The notes: generated by a model from the sequence alone, not told the origin. Shown: positions 36,104 through 45,650, counted from the first letter of the stretch. The stretch is DNA of 64,000 bases from Oscillatoria sp. FACHB-1406 (GCF_014698145.1 NZ_JACJSM010000010.1:1-64000); one strand, 5' to 3'. Made by a program: numbers and translations.

Positions 36104-38110
36104 ATGGTAAACCTCAGCAAAAATATAACTAAGATTTCCGAAATTATTACCAGTTTTGACGAATTTGAACACGATACTTTACTGGCAGAAATTCAAGGAA
36201 ATATCCTAAAATCTCACGGTCGCAACCATTCTGTTTATCTATTCTTAAAATTTTCAGACAAAGAAGCCGCAAAGCGATGGATAGGAAGGTTTGCTCACAA
36301 ATATGTAACATCCGCCTTAGCTCAAGCCGAACAAGCAAAACAGTACCGTCAAAATCAAGCCGCAGAGGGTCAGATCTTTGCAAATTTCTTTTTAACGCGA
36401 TCGGGTTATGAATTCTTAGGCTATCAAGGCGAACAAATCCCTCAAGACCAGCCTTTTTTGAACGGGATGAAGCATCCGGAGATTCAAAAAGCCCTCGGCG
36501 ATGATGTCAATCAATGGGAGCCTAGTTATCAACAGGAAATTCACGCGTTTGTTCTACTCGCTGCCGATAAAATTTTAGGGCCGAGAACTGAAGATGCAAA
36601 GCACCTCGAGCGCAAGAACCCCGAACTGCTGCGCAAGCATCCCGTACTCCTGGCGCGAAAAGCCGCAAAACTCGAAAAGGAAATAGCTGGATTCGCCGAA
36701 GTCGTTCATAAAGAAATTGGCTACGTGCTAAGAAGTGACAAAACGGGAGAAGAAATCGAACATTTCGGCTTCCGCGATGGGGTAAGTCAACCGCTATTTT
36801 TTAAACGAGATATCGATCGCGCTAGAAAGCATAGCGATTTTTCCCAATGGGATCCCCGCGCCCCGCTGAACTTAGTCTTATTCAAAGACCCATTAGGGAC
36901 AAAAGAAGAAAGTTACGGCAGTTTTTTCGTGTTCCGCAAGCTAGAACAAAACGTTAAAGCCTGGAATGAAGATATTAAACAGTTAGCCGAAAAACTCAAA
37001 GGGACGGGCGAACCTAACCCCGAACTTGCTGGTGCTTACACGATGGGGCGTTTCCAAGATGGGACACCAGTAATTGTTTCTGAAAAACCCCTTTACAGCG
37101 AGTCTGAAAAAGAAGAAGAAGAGGAAGATAATTTTAATTACTCACAGGATACTGAAGGCTTAAAATGTCCTTTTTTCGCCCACGCTCGCAAGGTTAATCC
37201 TCGGGGTGATACGGGTAATTTGGAACGGGAAAAAATGAATCGGATCGTGCGTCGCGGCATTAATTATGGCCCCCTCCCCAGTGAGGAACCCGAAACAGAT
37301 GCAGGTCTACTTTTCTCTTGCTTTCAAGCCGATCTTTTAACGCAGTTCCATGTCATGCAAGAAAAGTGGGCAAATAACTGCGATTTTTACCGCCAGGGTT
37401 GTGGAACTGACCCGGTTGTTGGAGTCGAAAAGAAAGATGAAAACGGTCAATTATGTACTGAGACTTATCAATGGCCGAGCAAGTGGGGGGAACCTGAAAA
37501 AACTCAAGTCGATTTTATTCATTGGGTTTTAATGAAGGGTGGGGAATATTTTTTCGCCCCCAGCATGAGTTTCCTCAAATCTCTTGCACCCGCACCCAGC
37601 CGCAATATCATCTTTCGTGGGGTTCCCAAACAGGAAATTGAAGCAGCACAAGCCACAATCGCTGAACTTGAAAAGTGTCGGGAGACGAATTGTGGGATTG
37701 GACTTTGTGGCGACCCGCTCGAGCCGGATGAATTATTGACTTTCTTCTACCAACGAAATCTTCCTTTTAAGGCTTACCTCATTGAAGGGTTAGTTTTAGG
37801 AAGTGCTAGCGCTTACCAGCAAAATATTACGACTCTCGAGCAATATATCGAAGATTTGTGCAATCAAGAAATTGAAGCGAGCGAATATAAAATTGCCGAA
37901 CTCGAAGAATATAAGGAGTTGTATTGGGCAATTGGTCTGCAAGGAGATACGTTAGAACCGGACGATTTTGTTAACTTTTTTGGCGAGCGAGATCTACCCT
38001 TTCAGTTTTTTGTGCGAGGCGAAAATGTTTTGTTGGGCGATGAATCTGCCTACGACCAGAATATCAAAATATTGATTGAATACATTCATTCTCTCGAGCG
38101 ATCGATTTAA
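36104..38110 (+). CDS. DyP-type haem peroxidase with duplicated C-terminal extension
   Basis: 668 residues. Residues about 25-500 are a DyP peroxidase: the GNILKSHGRNHSVYLFLKF start, the catalytic GxxDG motif GFRDG with Asp225, the proximal haem-ligand His360 in FAHARKVNPRGDTG, and the distal arginine in VRRGINYG. DyPs use hydrogen peroxide to oxidise dyes, phenols or Mn. The normal family ends near residue 500 (here KGGEYFFAPSMSFL). This protein adds two tandem repeats of about 80 residues (about 507-586 and 588-668), each helical with a GLxGDxLEPD(D/E) core and a QNIxxLxxYI end. I do not recognise the extra domain. There is no signal peptide, and the gene is coupled to the upstream epimerase-like gene. 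Confidence 0.88.
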   Translation: MVNLSKNITKISEIITSFDEFEHDTLLAEIQGNILKSHGRNHSVYLFLKFSDKEAAKRWIGRFAHKYVTSALAQAEQAKQYRQNQAAEGQIFANFFLTRSGYEFLGYQGEQIPQDQPFLNGMKHPEIQKALGDDVNQWEPSYQQEIHAFVLLAADKILGPRTEDAKHLERKNPELLRKHPVLLARKAAKLEKEIAGFAEVVHKEIGYVLRSDKTGEEIEHFGFRDGVSQPLFFKRDIDRARKHSDFSQWDPRAPLNLVLFKDPLGTKEESYGSFFVFRKLEQNVKAWNEDIKQLAEKLKGTGEPNPELAGAYTMGRFQDGTPVIVSEKPLYSESEKEEEEEDNFNYSQDTEGLKCPFFAHARKVNPRGDTGNLEREKMNRIVRRGINYGPLPSEEPETDAGLLFSCFQADLLTQFHVMQEKWANNCDFYRQGCGTDPVVGVEKKDENGQLCTETYQWPSKWGEPEKTQVDFIHWVLMKGGEYFFAPSMSFLKSLAPAPSRNIIFRGVPKQEIEAAQATIAELEKCRETNCGIGLCGDPLEPDELLTFFYQRNLPFKAYLIEGLVLGSASAYQQNITTLEQYIEDLCNQEIEASEYKIAELEEYKELYWAIGLQGDTLEPDDFVNFFGERDLPFQFFVRGENVLLGDESAYDQNIKILIEYIHSLERSI

Positions 38111-38184
38111 TGGCAAAAAATGGAGCGAGCAAGGGTTGTTAAACGCTCCATTCGCATTCACAATCCGTTATCAAAAAAAGTGCT

Positions 38185-40146
38185 ATGTTTCCCACTCAAC
38201 CGCTCGTGAAATCAAAAATTGTCTCAGTTTTTGTGGTTTTTATCTTAACACTTGCGATCGCCTTCTGGGGATGGAAACCCGCGATCGCAGATTCCCTCCC
38301 CAATTCCCCAGAAGTGAAGGGCGCGTGGGAAAGTATTCCCCTAGCAGCCCCAAAAGACCGGATGCAATCGGTACATACCATCCTACTTCCGAACGGGAAA
38401 GTTCTGAGCGTTAACGGTAGCAGCTTTCGCAATACCCTCACCGAAAACGAAGATGGAACCAAAACCTTCGTTGAAGGCGTTGGCGTGGGCGAATACAGCG
38501 CAATTGATAACACTTCTCTGTTCGATCCCGAAACTCAAAAATTCGAGCGCATTCCTTCGCCTCCTGCCATCCAATATAATGAGAGCAATGACTTATTTTG
38601 TGCCGGTCATTTGCAACTTGCTGATGGTAATGTTTTATTCGTCAGCGGTACGGGACGATATTATCCCGGCGGGCGCTTTACGGGTTCCAGACAACTCAAC
38701 CTTTACAACTGGCAAACCGGTAAATGGACGGCGCTCGGTCAACTCAAAGAGGGTCGTTGGTATCCCACTTTAGTATCTCTCGCCGATGGTAAAGTTGTGA
38801 TTTTTTCGGGTCTTAAAATTAACGCACCCAATCAACTTAACCCTAGCATTGAAATCTACGACCCCAAAACCCAAAAAATTCATTATATCGATCTAACTAA
38901 AATTGACGATAGTCCTTTTAACACCTATGTAGAAGGTGCCGATGGTTACGACACGATTGACTTATATCCTCGCGTTTTCCCCACAGCAGATGGGAGACTG
39001 TTAATTACAGGAGATGAGGCAGGAATTGGTAATGTTTTAGTCCAGAGTAAGAGCAAAAAAAGTTATTTAATGTCTGTCCATGAAGAGGCGACAGGAGCAT
39101 TATCGGTCAGCTTTGAAGTGGGGCCGGAACGATTTGAAACCTCAAAAGCTTACGGAACGGCGATTCAAGTTCCTAACTCAGAAGATGTCCTCTTAATCGC
39201 TGGGATGATTGGGACGAACGATATTAACTTTGGACGCGGTGGAAAAACCGATAATTATCCCGGCGCTAAAATCGCTTCAAGTTTGCAGCGTTGGGTTCCT
39301 TCCGAACGAAGCGGAAAAAAGAATGGTGAATGGAAAACGGTCGAGAAGTTTTTCGATAAACCGCGTGCCAATGTCGAAGCGGTAATTTTGCCCGATAAAG
39401 AAATTTTAGTGCTGAACGGCGGCGAATATCCGGAGTACAAACCCATTTACGAACCGCTACTGATGACTCCGAATTCGCAAGTTCCGGGCGGTTACAGCAC
39501 TCAATCGATGAATCCAGCTAAACTGCCGCGATTATATCATAATGGTGCGATTTTATTGCCGGATGCGCGCGTTTTATCGATTGGAGGAAATGGCAACCGA
39601 GCAACATTGGAAAAGGATGGAACGATTCGGGTAGATATCGGTCGCGATGCGAAGAATAATTTCATATTAGCGAAGTTAAACGATAAGTCTGGTAATCCGA
39701 AAGAATTCACGATTGAAGAGTATTACAAGTCTCCTCAAAGTTATTTCTCTCCAGACGATAAAGAACAACCTTTTGTACCGGCAGAAATTTGGCAAGCAGA
39801 GATATTTAGCCCGCCTTATTTATTCAAACCCGGAGCGAGACCTGAAATTGCTAAAGCACCGAGTAGCCTTAAATACGGTCAGTCGGATAAGGTATTGGTT
39901 AAAGATGCAACCCAGAACGGTTCTTTAGTTTTGGTTAAGCTCGGAGCGGAAACTCATTCCTTTGATTTCGGACAGCGTTTAGTTGAGTTACCGATCGCGA
40001 ATGTTGCGTTAGGCGAGCCGTCAGAAATTGACTTTAAAGCCCCTACGAATGCCAATCTTTACCCGCCGGGATATTACATGATGTTCTACCTCAACGAGGT
40101 TGGCAAACCTTCCCATTCCAAAATGGTGAAACTCGAAGCAGCGTAA
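38185..40146 (+). CDS. Copper-radical oxidase, galactose/glyoxal-oxidase-like (DUF1929)
   Basis: 653 residues. A signal peptide or anchor (VSVFVVFILTLAIAFWGW) precedes a seven-bladed kelch-type domain and a C-terminal DUF1929 beta-sandwich. Every residue of the galactose-oxidase copper-radical site has a counterpart: Cys139 (LFCAGH) and Tyr193 (RWYPT) for the Cys-Tyr cofactor, Tyr451-His452 (RLYHNG), and His591 (ETHSFD). It should oxidise an alcohol or aldehyde with O2 and release hydrogen peroxide outside the cytosol; the substrate is unknown. It lies between two DyP genes, which could consume the peroxide, although the DyPs lack visible signals. The galactose-binding domain found at the N-terminus of the fungal enzyme is absent. 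Confidence 0.88.
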   Translation: MFPTQPLVKSKIVSVFVVFILTLAIAFWGWKPAIADSLPNSPEVKGAWESIPLAAPKDRMQSVHTILLPNGKVLSVNGSSFRNTLTENEDGTKTFVEGVGVGEYSAIDNTSLFDPETQKFERIPSPPAIQYNESNDLFCAGHLQLADGNVLFVSGTGRYYPGGRFTGSRQLNLYNWQTGKWTALGQLKEGRWYPTLVSLADGKVVIFSGLKINAPNQLNPSIEIYDPKTQKIHYIDLTKIDDSPFNTYVEGADGYDTIDLYPRVFPTADGRLLITGDEAGIGNVLVQSKSKKSYLMSVHEEATGALSVSFEVGPERFETSKAYGTAIQVPNSEDVLLIAGMIGTNDINFGRGGKTDNYPGAKIASSLQRWVPSERSGKKNGEWKTVEKFFDKPRANVEAVILPDKEILVLNGGEYPEYKPIYEPLLMTPNSQVPGGYSTQSMNPAKLPRLYHNGAILLPDARVLSIGGNGNRATLEKDGTIRVDIGRDAKNNFILAKLNDKSGNPKEFTIEEYYKSPQSYFSPDDKEQPFVPAEIWQAEIFSPPYLFKPGARPEIAKAPSSLKYGQSDKVLVKDATQNGSLVLVKLGAETHSFDFGQRLVELPIANVALGEPSEIDFKAPTNANLYPPGYYMMFYLNEVGKPSHSKMVKLEAA

Positions 40147-40179
40147 AATTTTTACTGGAGATAGAAGGAGTTAAAAAGT

Positions 40180-41604
40180 ATGAGTTTAACGGAAGAAGAT
40201 TTACGCGCTTTACCGGGAGATGGAGAAGGAATCGACCCCGATAATCCCGGTAAATACGCCCCATTGCTGGAAGATTTGCAGGGAAATATCCTGAACTCGC
40301 ATGGCAGAAATTACAGCGTTTATTTGTTGTTGCAGTTTAAGCCAGAGCGAGTTGCTGAGGTTAAGCAATGGATTAAAAAATTTAGCATCGATTTCATTAA
40401 ATCTGCGAAACAACAGGCAGAAAATGCGCGGCGATTTCGGGAAGAGGGGATTGATGGAGGCGTTTTTGGTAACTTCTTTTTATCGCGGAAGGGGTACGAG
40501 TTTTTAGGCATTTCTCCGGCAAAAATTCCCGGCGATCGCCCGTTTCGGTTTGGGATGAAGAATTCCGCGATCGCGGCATCTTTAGGCGATCCGAAGGTAG
40601 ACACCTGGGAAACCGGCTATCAGGGCGATATTCATGCCTTAGTTGTCATGGCCGATGACGATCTCGTCTGTTTATTGCAAACCGTTAACAGAACCGTTCA
40701 ATCGCTGCGGCAAGCGTCAGAAATTCTTAACCGGGAAGACGGCTTTATTCTCAAAAATGCTCGCGGACAAATTGTCGAACACTTTGGCTTTGTTGATAAT
40801 ATCAGTCAGCCCTTATTTATGAAGCGAGAAATTGCCATCGCTAAGGAGAAAGGCAGCGATTTCAGTAAATGGGATTCTCGGGCTTCTTTGGATTTAATTT
40901 TAACTAAAGATCCCAACGGTAAAACGGAAGATAGCTATGGCAGTTATTTGGTTTTTCGCAAACTCGAACAAAACGTCAAAGGATTTCGCGAAGACCAGCG
41001 ACAGTTAGCTGAAAAGTTAGGCATCAATGAAGATTTAGCGGGCGCGCTAGCGGTCGGTCGCTTCTTTGATGGAACGCCTGTTACAGTCCAGGATCGCCCC
41101 GTATACGCGAATCCGATCCGATCGCTGGATACAATGAACGCCTTTGATTATAGCGATGATATGCAGGGTTCTCGGTGTCCGTTCCACGCCCACGTTCGTA
41201 AATGCAACCCGCGCGGGGACACCGGACGCATCGAATCTTCCGTGAGTTACGAAGAATCGCTCGCAATGGAGCGCGGACACCGTATCATACGTCGTGGCGT
41301 TAGTTTTGGGGACAACGATCTGACTCAAGAACCCGAATCCGGCTCGGGAATGCTTTTTTTGTGCTTTCAAGCCGATCTTGAAAATCAGTTTAATTTTATG
41401 CAAGCTTCTTGGGCGAATCAGAAGAATTTCCCCAAAATCAATGTGGGACCCGACCCACTGATCGGTCAACCTCAAGGAACTCAAAAATGGCCGAAAAAGT
41501 CGGGGGAAAACGATGTTGAAGAACATAATTTTAGTCTTTGGGTAACAATGAAAGGGGGCGAGTATTTTTTTGCTCCAAGTTTGAGTTTTCTGCTCAATTT
41601 GTAA
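40180..41604 (+). CDS. DyP-type haem peroxidase (second copy)
   Basis: 474 residues of normal DyP length, paralogous to the peroxidase at 36104 but without the C-terminal repeats. The start DLQGNILNSHGRNYSVYLLLQF and the end KGGEYFFAPSLSFLL match. Haem-ligand His338 sits in HAHVRKCNPRGDTG and the arginine in IIRRGVSFG. The catalytic loop reads GFVDN instead of GxxDG: Asp206 is kept, but the following Gly is Asn. AGAAGGAG lies about nine bases before the ATG. Peroxide-dependent oxidation in the cytosol or as cargo is the expected role. It follows the copper-radical oxidase by 33 bp. Confidence 0.88.
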   Translation: MSLTEEDLRALPGDGEGIDPDNPGKYAPLLEDLQGNILNSHGRNYSVYLLLQFKPERVAEVKQWIKKFSIDFIKSAKQQAENARRFREEGIDGGVFGNFFLSRKGYEFLGISPAKIPGDRPFRFGMKNSAIAASLGDPKVDTWETGYQGDIHALVVMADDDLVCLLQTVNRTVQSLRQASEILNREDGFILKNARGQIVEHFGFVDNISQPLFMKREIAIAKEKGSDFSKWDSRASLDLILTKDPNGKTEDSYGSYLVFRKLEQNVKGFREDQRQLAEKLGINEDLAGALAVGRFFDGTPVTVQDRPVYANPIRSLDTMNAFDYSDDMQGSRCPFHAHVRKCNPRGDTGRIESSVSYEESLAMERGHRIIRRGVSFGDNDLTQEPESGSGMLFLCFQADLENQFNFMQASWANQKNFPKINVGPDPLIGQPQGTQKWPKKSGENDVEEHNFSLWVTMKGGEYFFAPSLSFLLNL

Positions 41605-41665
41605 TTTAAATAATCGCCCAAACTTATTGTTTTTTTTAACAAACTAGGGGGAGTTATTAAGTTCA

Positions 41666-43138
41666 ATGAAAAAAATAAGTTTCGCTCGAAATCAGGTTTT
41701 ATTGCTAGGTTTTATCCTCCTGTTTTTAGGATGGGAACTGGCAATTCCGTCAAAGGTTTACGCTCAAACCGAAACGCTGACAGAACCCACTCAAATTACG
41801 GTGGTGGGGATGCGCGGCACGGTGGTGACTCGCAATCTCTTTTTAAGAACGGCAACCCCAATTACTAAGTTGGATTTAATTCCTTTGGATCTCAATCGGG
41901 GCGATGGCGGTTCGGTTTTTCCGGCGCAAGCGATCGCGCTAGAGAATATCTCTCGGGATGAAACCAAACCGAATGCGATCGCGGCCCGCTTGAAGTTCAA
42001 TCTTCAGCAAACAAGCAGCGGTGAATTCACAGGAAAGTTGAGACTCAGCTATGAAAATGGGGAGGAGGCAATTCCCGTCACAATTAAAGTCAAAGATCCT
42101 TGGTTTTTACCCTTATTAATCCTCGTACTCGGGACGATATTAGGAGTCAGCGTTTCTATGTACCGCTCTCAAGGAAGACCGCGCGATGAAATTTTAGTGC
42201 GAGTCAGTCAGCTTCGCGCTCAAATGCAAGAAGATGCAGAATTTGCGGAGTTTAAAAGCTTTAAGTCGCGGTTAGATTCGTTCTTAGTTGATGTCAGAAT
42301 GGCGCTTCAAGGCGAGCGGTGGGAGGACGCACAAAATACGCTGGCACAAGCCGAGTTAGTGAGTAATAAATGGATTAAAGGTCGCGAGGATTGGTCAGCC
42401 CAACTCGATTATTACAAGAAAATCGAGCAACGGTTAGACGGTTTGGATGAAAATCTGCCTTTCGTGCAAGGTGTGGCGCGCGGGCTGGAAGATGCGATGC
42501 GAGATGCGCCCGATTTAGAGAGTCCGGTAAAATTGCGCGATCGCTTGCAAGAGATTGCCGAACAAGTGAATGTTTATCTCCCCTTGCAAACTCAGTTGAA
42601 AGAATTGTTGGATTTAAGCACTCAGTTATCGGAAGAGTCAGCCCAATCTTGGCAGCCTAAAATCCAAAGTTTACAAAAACAGATCGTCAACTTGAAACCC
42701 GCAGATTTAGCCCAATCCGCAGCCTTGGAAGCGGAATTAGAAACAGCGATCGCGGAGATCGCAGAACAGATTGCTCGGCAAACCGATTCCCTTTCCTTCG
42801 GAATCAATGATATGGAAGACCCCAGAAAAGGAAGTCAATTTCGCAGTGCGGTTGTTAATCTGCTCGCGCCTGCCCCCTCAACTCGCACTCTCAGTTGGGA
42901 GGAACAAGCTTCGGGCGCAAATAAACGCTTGCAGATCTTTACCGTCACTAGCTATGTCATCGCGATCGCATTTTTAGCCGGAGCCGGATTCAGCCAACTT
43001 TATATCGACAAACCCACCTTTGGCGATAACCCCTGGAAGGATTATTTTGCCCTCTTAGCTTGGGGTTTCGGCGCAGAAGCAACCCGAGATGCTGTCACCA
43101 AAGTCGTCCAAGGATGGGGTTTGCCGGGATTAAAGTAA
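41666..43138 (+). CDS. Two-TM coiled-coil protein carrying an SFGI motif, unknown function
   Basis: 490 residues with no family I recognise. A signal peptide (VLLLGFILLFLGWELAI, cleaved near VYAQ) is followed by an extracytoplasmic beta-domain to about residue 143 and a first TM helix (LPLLILVLGTILGVSV, about 148-163). A long helical or coiled-coil cytoplasmic region (about 170-370) and a second TM (TSYVIAIAFLAGAGFSQLY, about 430-448) follow. Just after the coiled coil is the motif SLSFGIND (375-382), nearly the same as motifs in the adjacent lipoxygenase and hydrolase. It ends the twelve-gene run and is convergent with the lipoxygenase gene, 13 bp apart. An AGGGGGAG ribosome site precedes the start. 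It may be a membrane anchor or signal transducer (inference). Confidence 0.72.
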   Translation: MKKISFARNQVLLLGFILLFLGWELAIPSKVYAQTETLTEPTQITVVGMRGTVVTRNLFLRTATPITKLDLIPLDLNRGDGGSVFPAQAIALENISRDETKPNAIAARLKFNLQQTSSGEFTGKLRLSYENGEEAIPVTIKVKDPWFLPLLILVLGTILGVSVSMYRSQGRPRDEILVRVSQLRAQMQEDAEFAEFKSFKSRLDSFLVDVRMALQGERWEDAQNTLAQAELVSNKWIKGREDWSAQLDYYKKIEQRLDGLDENLPFVQGVARGLEDAMRDAPDLESPVKLRDRLQEIAEQVNVYLPLQTQLKELLDLSTQLSEESAQSWQPKIQSLQKQIVNLKPADLAQSAALEAELETAIAEIAEQIARQTDSLSFGINDMEDPRKGSQFRSAVVNLLAPAPSTRTLSWEEQASGANKRLQIFTVTSYVIAIAFLAGAGFSQLYIDKPTFGDNPWKDYFALLAWGFGAEATRDAVTKVVQGWGLPGLK

Positions 43139-43151
43139 TGCCAACTTCCCG

Positions 43152-45392
43152 CTAAATATTAATGCTTTGCGGGATTCTGGAAGGCAGCAAGAACGGATAA
43201 GGAAACTGACGGGAAGCGTTTCGCTTCTTTATCTCCTCTTCCGCCTCGTGGAGTTGGGTTTTAAAAACGTCTAACGCAGGTTTGACCTTTTCATCCTGAA
43301 AATATCCTTTTTCATACTGACCGAGTTGGGTGTAGTAAATCGAACCCAGCAAATAAGTAACCCCGATTTGAGTCATCGCTTGCTCTAACGGCGGTAGCAC
43401 GCTCGCGAGATCGCCAATCGGGGTGTCGCGGGTGGGCGAGGGAGCGTAAGCGGCAAGCGGAAACGCTGGCGCATAACTCATCAGTTCGTTCTGAGGAAAG
43501 TTAACGGCGGCGTGTTGGGCGCTAGCGATGAAGATGACGGTGGAAACAGCCTCAATTAAATAATCTAAGGTTTTTATCGCACCCGAGGCATCTTCCCCAA
43601 ACTGCTCGAGTCTGCCCCCAGCGGGAGAAACTAACTCCTCCGCCCATGCTTGCAAAGCGCTATCCCCGACAATCTGCTCGTTATTTGGGTAATAAATTTT
43701 GAGATAGGCGTTAACCCAGGTCTGAATCGCATTCCAAATCAGCAGTCCATCATCCCGATAGGGGTACTCCGGCAATTTTTCGCGATCGCTAACTTGCCGT
43801 TTTTCTAAAGTTTTGGGGAAGGCAATCTCATTGAAGTTCAAGAGGCACGCTTTAGCACCTTCAATAGCCAGTTTGCGATCGTCTTGAATGGTTGCCGCCA
43901 GGAGAATATCAACTTTTCCTTCATCGGCAATTAGCATTTTATGCGCGCCGTAGTTGATTAAGATCGTTCCTTGCAAGTGAGGCGCAAGTAAGATTCTTAA
44001 AGGGTGATTGCGAGGCAGCTTGCGCTTGGTTGCGATCGCGAAAGGTTCGATAACTAAGTGAGTTTGACCGAGGTGAGAAACCAGTTCGTGGTAATTGGCA
44101 TCCGCCATTTGCACGATGCTCTTTGCTACTGCCCAGCTTTCGCCGCTTAAGGGCGTAAATAGCGATGAATTTCCATCGGTTGAGTCGGAAGGCGGTAAAA
44201 ATTGAATGGCGACTGGAACTAAGGAACGGGAGGAATGACCCGTTGGAGGAACGGCAAATAAGGTCAAGGGCGCGCCAACATATTTAGACTTATTGGAGGA
44301 GTTGGGGTAAGTCCCATTTTTCATATCTCGCAGCTTGGAATAATCTGCCTTATAAAGGCGACCTTCCTGGGCTGCAACTTCCAAGGAATCTGAAGTCTGA
44401 ATAATTCGCTCGTACTCGCCCTCTTTTAACTGTTCTTTCACAACCTTTAAAAATGCGTCTTCTGCCGAGACTCGTTCGAGCATGATGGGGTTGGGGCCAG
44501 CAAGTCGCATATAAGCAAAGATTGAGTCTTCTTGGAACCGTGAACTTAGCTCCGGCACGGGAATTGTGCTAAATAATCGGTTATAATCTTCTAAGTTGAA
44601 CTCAGCGACAGAACTTCCGATTCCAAAGCTCACTTCCTCCGAATCAGTATCCGATTCTCCTTCTATTTCCGCTAGTTTTGCATTCGCCCTGATTATTTCT
44701 TTGAAATCAGACTCTACTGCTTCTAAATTTTCAGGCTCTGCGTCTGAAGATATATCAAAAGAAACATCCGAGGATGTTGGAGTAGAGACCTCAGAGGCAA
44801 TCCGAGCGTCGATTTCTCGAAGTTCGCTTTCAATCTCAGAGTTTGCAATTTCGTCGGAATGATCGGTCGTACCGAAGGAAACTTCAGATCGATCTGTTGC
44901 CGCAATCCGTTCTACAATATCTTTGGTCAAAGAAGCTAGCTTTGCCGTGGCGCGTTGAAGGTCTTCTGGGCTATCGGCTGCTTTAATCTCTTGTTCTAAA
45001 GCTTCGAGATGTTGAACTTGTAATTCAACTGGCGAAGGTGGTACTTTTTCTACAGCGTTAACATCAAAAGATAGGCTTTCTAACAAAAATTTTGGTTTAT
45101 ACAAAATTTTATTAAGCGAGAAAATCGTTATCGATTTGAGAACGAGCAGTAGCCATTTTAAGGTCGGAAGCTCTTCGTTAGGGAGCTTGATATTTTCAAT
45201 CAGTGGAGTGCTTAAAGGCGGCCCAGTCATGGCAAGGCTGGGGACATAATCGTAACAATACTGGTATTCTTTCGCATCAGATTGAGGTTCTTTATGCTTC
45301 CTGAGTTTATAGAGTTTATAGATAGAAATTAATATTTTATAGATATCTTGGGGATTTAAAGAAGCCTTTTTTTGTGAAGACGATTCAGTCAT
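43152..45392 (-). CDS. Lipoxygenase with an N-terminal SFGI-repeat region
   Basis: 746 residues. The catalytic domain starts near 265 and carries the whole iron-ligand set of lipoxygenases: His440 and His445 (SHLGQTHLVIEPF), His627 and Asn631 (ASAQHAAVNF), and the C-terminal Ile746 (QSINI). Family motifs such as HPLRILLAPHLQGTILIN and LVSPAGGRL are intact. It should insert O2 into polyunsaturated fatty acids. No PLAT/C2 domain is evident. Instead residues 105-262 contain helical segments punctuated by SLSFDVNAV (106-114), EVSFGTTD (170-177), DVSFDISSD (209-217) and EVSFGIGSS (253-261). It is divergent from the serine hydrolase, which has the same motif. Regiospecificity cannot be read from the sequence. 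Confidence 0.88.
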   Translation of the reverse strand: MTESSSQKKASLNPQDIYKILISIYKLYKLRKHKEPQSDAKEYQYCYDYVPSLAMTGPPLSTPLIENIKLPNEELPTLKWLLLVLKSITIFSLNKILYKPKFLLESLSFDVNAVEKVPPSPVELQVQHLEALEQEIKAADSPEDLQRATAKLASLTKDIVERIAATDRSEVSFGTTDHSDEIANSEIESELREIDARIASEVSTPTSSDVSFDISSDAEPENLEAVESDFKEIIRANAKLAEIEGESDTDSEEVSFGIGSSVAEFNLEDYNRLFSTIPVPELSSRFQEDSIFAYMRLAGPNPIMLERVSAEDAFLKVVKEQLKEGEYERIIQTSDSLEVAAQEGRLYKADYSKLRDMKNGTYPNSSNKSKYVGAPLTLFAVPPTGHSSRSLVPVAIQFLPPSDSTDGNSSLFTPLSGESWAVAKSIVQMADANYHELVSHLGQTHLVIEPFAIATKRKLPRNHPLRILLAPHLQGTILINYGAHKMLIADEGKVDILLAATIQDDRKLAIEGAKACLLNFNEIAFPKTLEKRQVSDREKLPEYPYRDDGLLIWNAIQTWVNAYLKIYYPNNEQIVGDSALQAWAEELVSPAGGRLEQFGEDASGAIKTLDYLIEAVSTVIFIASAQHAAVNFPQNELMSYAPAFPLAAYAPSPTRDTPIGDLASVLPPLEQAMTQIGVTYLLGSIYYTQLGQYEKGYFQDEKVKPALDVFKTQLHEAEEEIKKRNASRQFPYPFLLPSRIPQSINI

Positions 45393-45592
45393 ATCTTCTA
45401 TTGCTTTTTCAGAAAACTACTGCCTCAAGGTTACTTTTTGAGGAGAGAGATGTCAAGAGAAAATAGTCGGAAAAAGCAAAATCAAAGTTAAACTCTATTG
45501 GAATATTTTTTCTTAAAATAAAAATAATTGTAAATTTTTGTTTCATAATACTACAATCTTTTCAATTATAGGAGAGAAAAAGTGTCATACTC

Positions 45593-45623
45593 TTGACGCT
45601 ATCTAGTTCCGATATGCTAGATT
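45593..45623 (+). promoter_or_regulatory. Possible promoter of the hydrolase-peptidase pair
   Basis: A TTGACG box at 45593 and a TAGATT box at 45618 are separated by 19 bases, 28 bp before the hydrolase start. The spacing is longer than ideal, so this is a weak call. The 258-bp AT-rich gap also serves the divergent lipoxygenase. Confidence 0.3.
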
Positions 45624-45650
45624 GCTGTGACTTAGATACCCAGAATTTGT

